DNA of 64,000 nucleotides from Antilocapra americana (taxonomy: Eukaryota; Chordata; Mammalia; Artiodactyla; Antilocapridae). This document shows, piece after piece, positions 62,525 to 64,000 of the stretch (positions are counted from its first letter, which is position 1; every line of letters starts with the position of its first letter). The notes below the pieces were generated by a model. It was not told the DNA's origin. It ran no database searches and saw only the letters and a list, made by a program, of their open reading frames with translations. The stretch spans positions 46,614,949 to 46,678,948 of the forward strand of contig ML660201.1 in the NCBI GenBank assembly GCA_007570785.1, written 5' to 3'. The position numbers and the translations under genes are program-made.

Positions 62525-63420
62525 TTTCACACTTCTTTTTACAAGTCTCAGGATTCCCTCTGCTTACTACAGCCTCTTTGCACTCCTGCCTGTCGTGCTT
62601 ACCTTGTTGCAGTGTGGGAGTGGTCCTTCAGATATTTCTCAGCTACTTCCTGCACCTGGGTAGGTAAACTACAATGATGCATTAACATTCAGTTCTCTCC
62701 ATTTCACACAGCAGTCTTCCATGATTTCCTCATGTTTGTGTAACCATGATGTTGACTCACTTTTGTCTGAATAGCTTCCTCAAGGCTTTCTGGAGCTGTT
62801 TTAGTGCCTAGAGTTTAGTATGTAACATTCTGGAGTCTTCTAGATTAAATTGGAAATTAAAAATAACTGCTAACTGAAGGTTAGCAGGCAGATATTGTAA
62901 GGCACTCATGATTGACTTAGTTCTCCCTTTTTTTTTTATTCTTTAGTCTTCAGTTAATGAAATCATCCTATTAAGGTGACTATCTCGGCCTTCAGTGGTT
63001 CTCAAAGTGATCCCTAGATTAGTGGTATTAGCATCACATAGAACTGTCTCAGCCCCTACCACAGAACTGTTGAATCTGAACCTCTGGGGGTTGGGTCCAT
63101 TAGTCTGGGTTTAAATAACCCCACTCTCCAGGTGATGCTAATGCAAGGTACATTTTGAGAACCTCTTAATCAGTGTATGTACTATAGGAGTAAAATGAAG
63201 CACCATTTACCAGTTACCTCAGAGTAATTTTTACTGAATCTTACAATTTTGAGTAAGTCTGAAGTAGTTTTATCTGCTTCTCATTGATTGATAGTCTGAC
63301 CTACTCTGTTATTCTTGGCTTCTGTTAAAAAAAAAAAAAAAAACCTCAGTCTACATCTTAGTATGTTTCATAGGTATCTTATTTCCCTAGTAAAATTAAA
63401 TTTCTTACTTCAAAGTAATC
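62525..63420. other. RHOA intron 1, nothing recognised with confidence
   Basis: Text near 63000-63170 (GTTCTCAAAGTGATCCCTAG, GAACTGTTGAATCTGAACCT, CAGGTGATGCTAATGCAAGG) resembles a MER5-type hAT remnant, but it is too short and diverged for a firm call. Confidence 0.4.
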
Positions 63421-63424
63421 ATTT

Positions 63425-63900
63425 TTCACAAAAGCAGCTTTCTAAAATGGCCAGTAAATTCAGGAAAAGGTGTTCAACACCATTAATCATCAGAGACATG
63501 CAAATTAAAGCACAATGAGATATCACTACACATCCTCCAAGTTGGCTAAAATTTGAAGAAAATTGTTGAATGGAAAGCACTTACTGCTTGTGGGTGTGTA
63601 CAACTACTTTGCAAAGCTGTCTAGTAGTATGTACTAAAGCAAAACCTTTGCTTAGGTATAAACCCATAAAATTGTTTAGTAAATAAGTATACTAAGCCAT
63701 GTGCAAGATTTGCTGTAACAATGTTTATTCCTAAAAGGCAGAAATCATCAGTCAAGAGCAGAATACTGCACAGCAATGAAAGTAAACCAAATGCTATTTG
63801 AAGCAACCTGGATGAAGTCTCTGAAAGATTGTAAAGTAACCCCAAAGAAAGTTCAAAATCCAGCAAAGAAATTTAAACTCAGGGAAAACCAATCCACAAG
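63425..63900 (+). mobile_element. Old L1 ORF2 C-terminal fragment
   Basis: AATTCAGGAAAAGGTGTTCA, AGAGACATGCAAATTAAAGC, GGTATAAACCCATAAAATTG, GCAACCTGGATGAAGTCTCT. It is strongly diverged, with stops. Confidence 0.7.
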
Positions 63901-63980
63901 GAAAGAAACCAGGCTAGTCCAGGAATGACTTAGGAGGACGGGGACACAGGGACCTTCTGGGATGCTGGCTGTGGTGTTTC

Positions 63981-64000
63981 GTGGTGGTGGTGGTGGTGGT
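63981..64000. repeat. (GGT)n microsatellite cut by the window edge
   Basis: Six uninterrupted GTG units reach the last base of the window, so the true length is unknown. Confidence 0.9.

Overview
The window is nuclear DNA from a bovid ruminant, most likely cattle or a close relative. Two independent signals show this. Four loci match mammalian NICN1, AMT, TCTA and RHOA exon by exon, in the order and orientation of the human 3p21.31 block. The repeats include ruminant-specific families: Bov-tA and Bov-A2 SINEs, RTE-type BovB and ruminant L1, together with the CHR-type tRNA-Glu SINEs of cetartiodactyls. There is no bacterial gene, CRISPR array, intact mobile element or functional RNA gene that I can support.

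Layout. (1) 1-22,850 is intergenic DNA upstream of NICN1. It holds many SINEs, an L2 remnant, MIRs, old L1 pieces, a 107-bp tandem repeat interrupted by a BovB fragment, and a decayed UBE2F retrocopy on the minus strand. (2) 22,850-27,240 is NICN1 (+), six coding exons, 213 aa, a subunit of the tubulin polyglutamylase complex. (3) 27,650-32,080 is AMT (+), nine coding exons, 403 aa, the mitochondrial T-protein of the glycine cleavage system. (4) 32,370-35,300 is TCTA (-), three coding exons, 106 aa, a small single-pass membrane protein. Its 3' end converges on that of AMT, with only about 300 bp between the predicted poly(A) signals. (5) 35,130-36,250 is a CpG-rich, probably bidirectional promoter between TCTA and RHOA. 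(6) 35,690-64,000 is the non-coding first exon of RHOA (+) and at least 28 kb of its first intron. The first coding exon is not in the window. The intron carries an RPL37A retrocopy with an intact reading frame (minus strand), several layers of L1, nested SINEs and a Tigger-type DNA transposon remnant.

The genes do not form a pathway. They are a conserved cluster of broadly expressed genes sharing CpG-rich promoters. NICN1 and AMT both carry a ZNF143-like ACTACA..TCCC motif, and the TCTA/RHOA divergent promoter has several NRF1-like GCGCA elements.

I looked for an undescribed system and did not find one. The most useful observations concern regulation and insertion history: a TG-rich 3' splice site in NICN1, a BovB insertion whose removal exactly restores the 107-bp tandem phase, a three-level transposon nest, and the intact RPL37A retrocopy. 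Exon boundaries were read by hand from splice signals, reading frame and remembered human orthologues. UTR ends and repeat edges are approximate.
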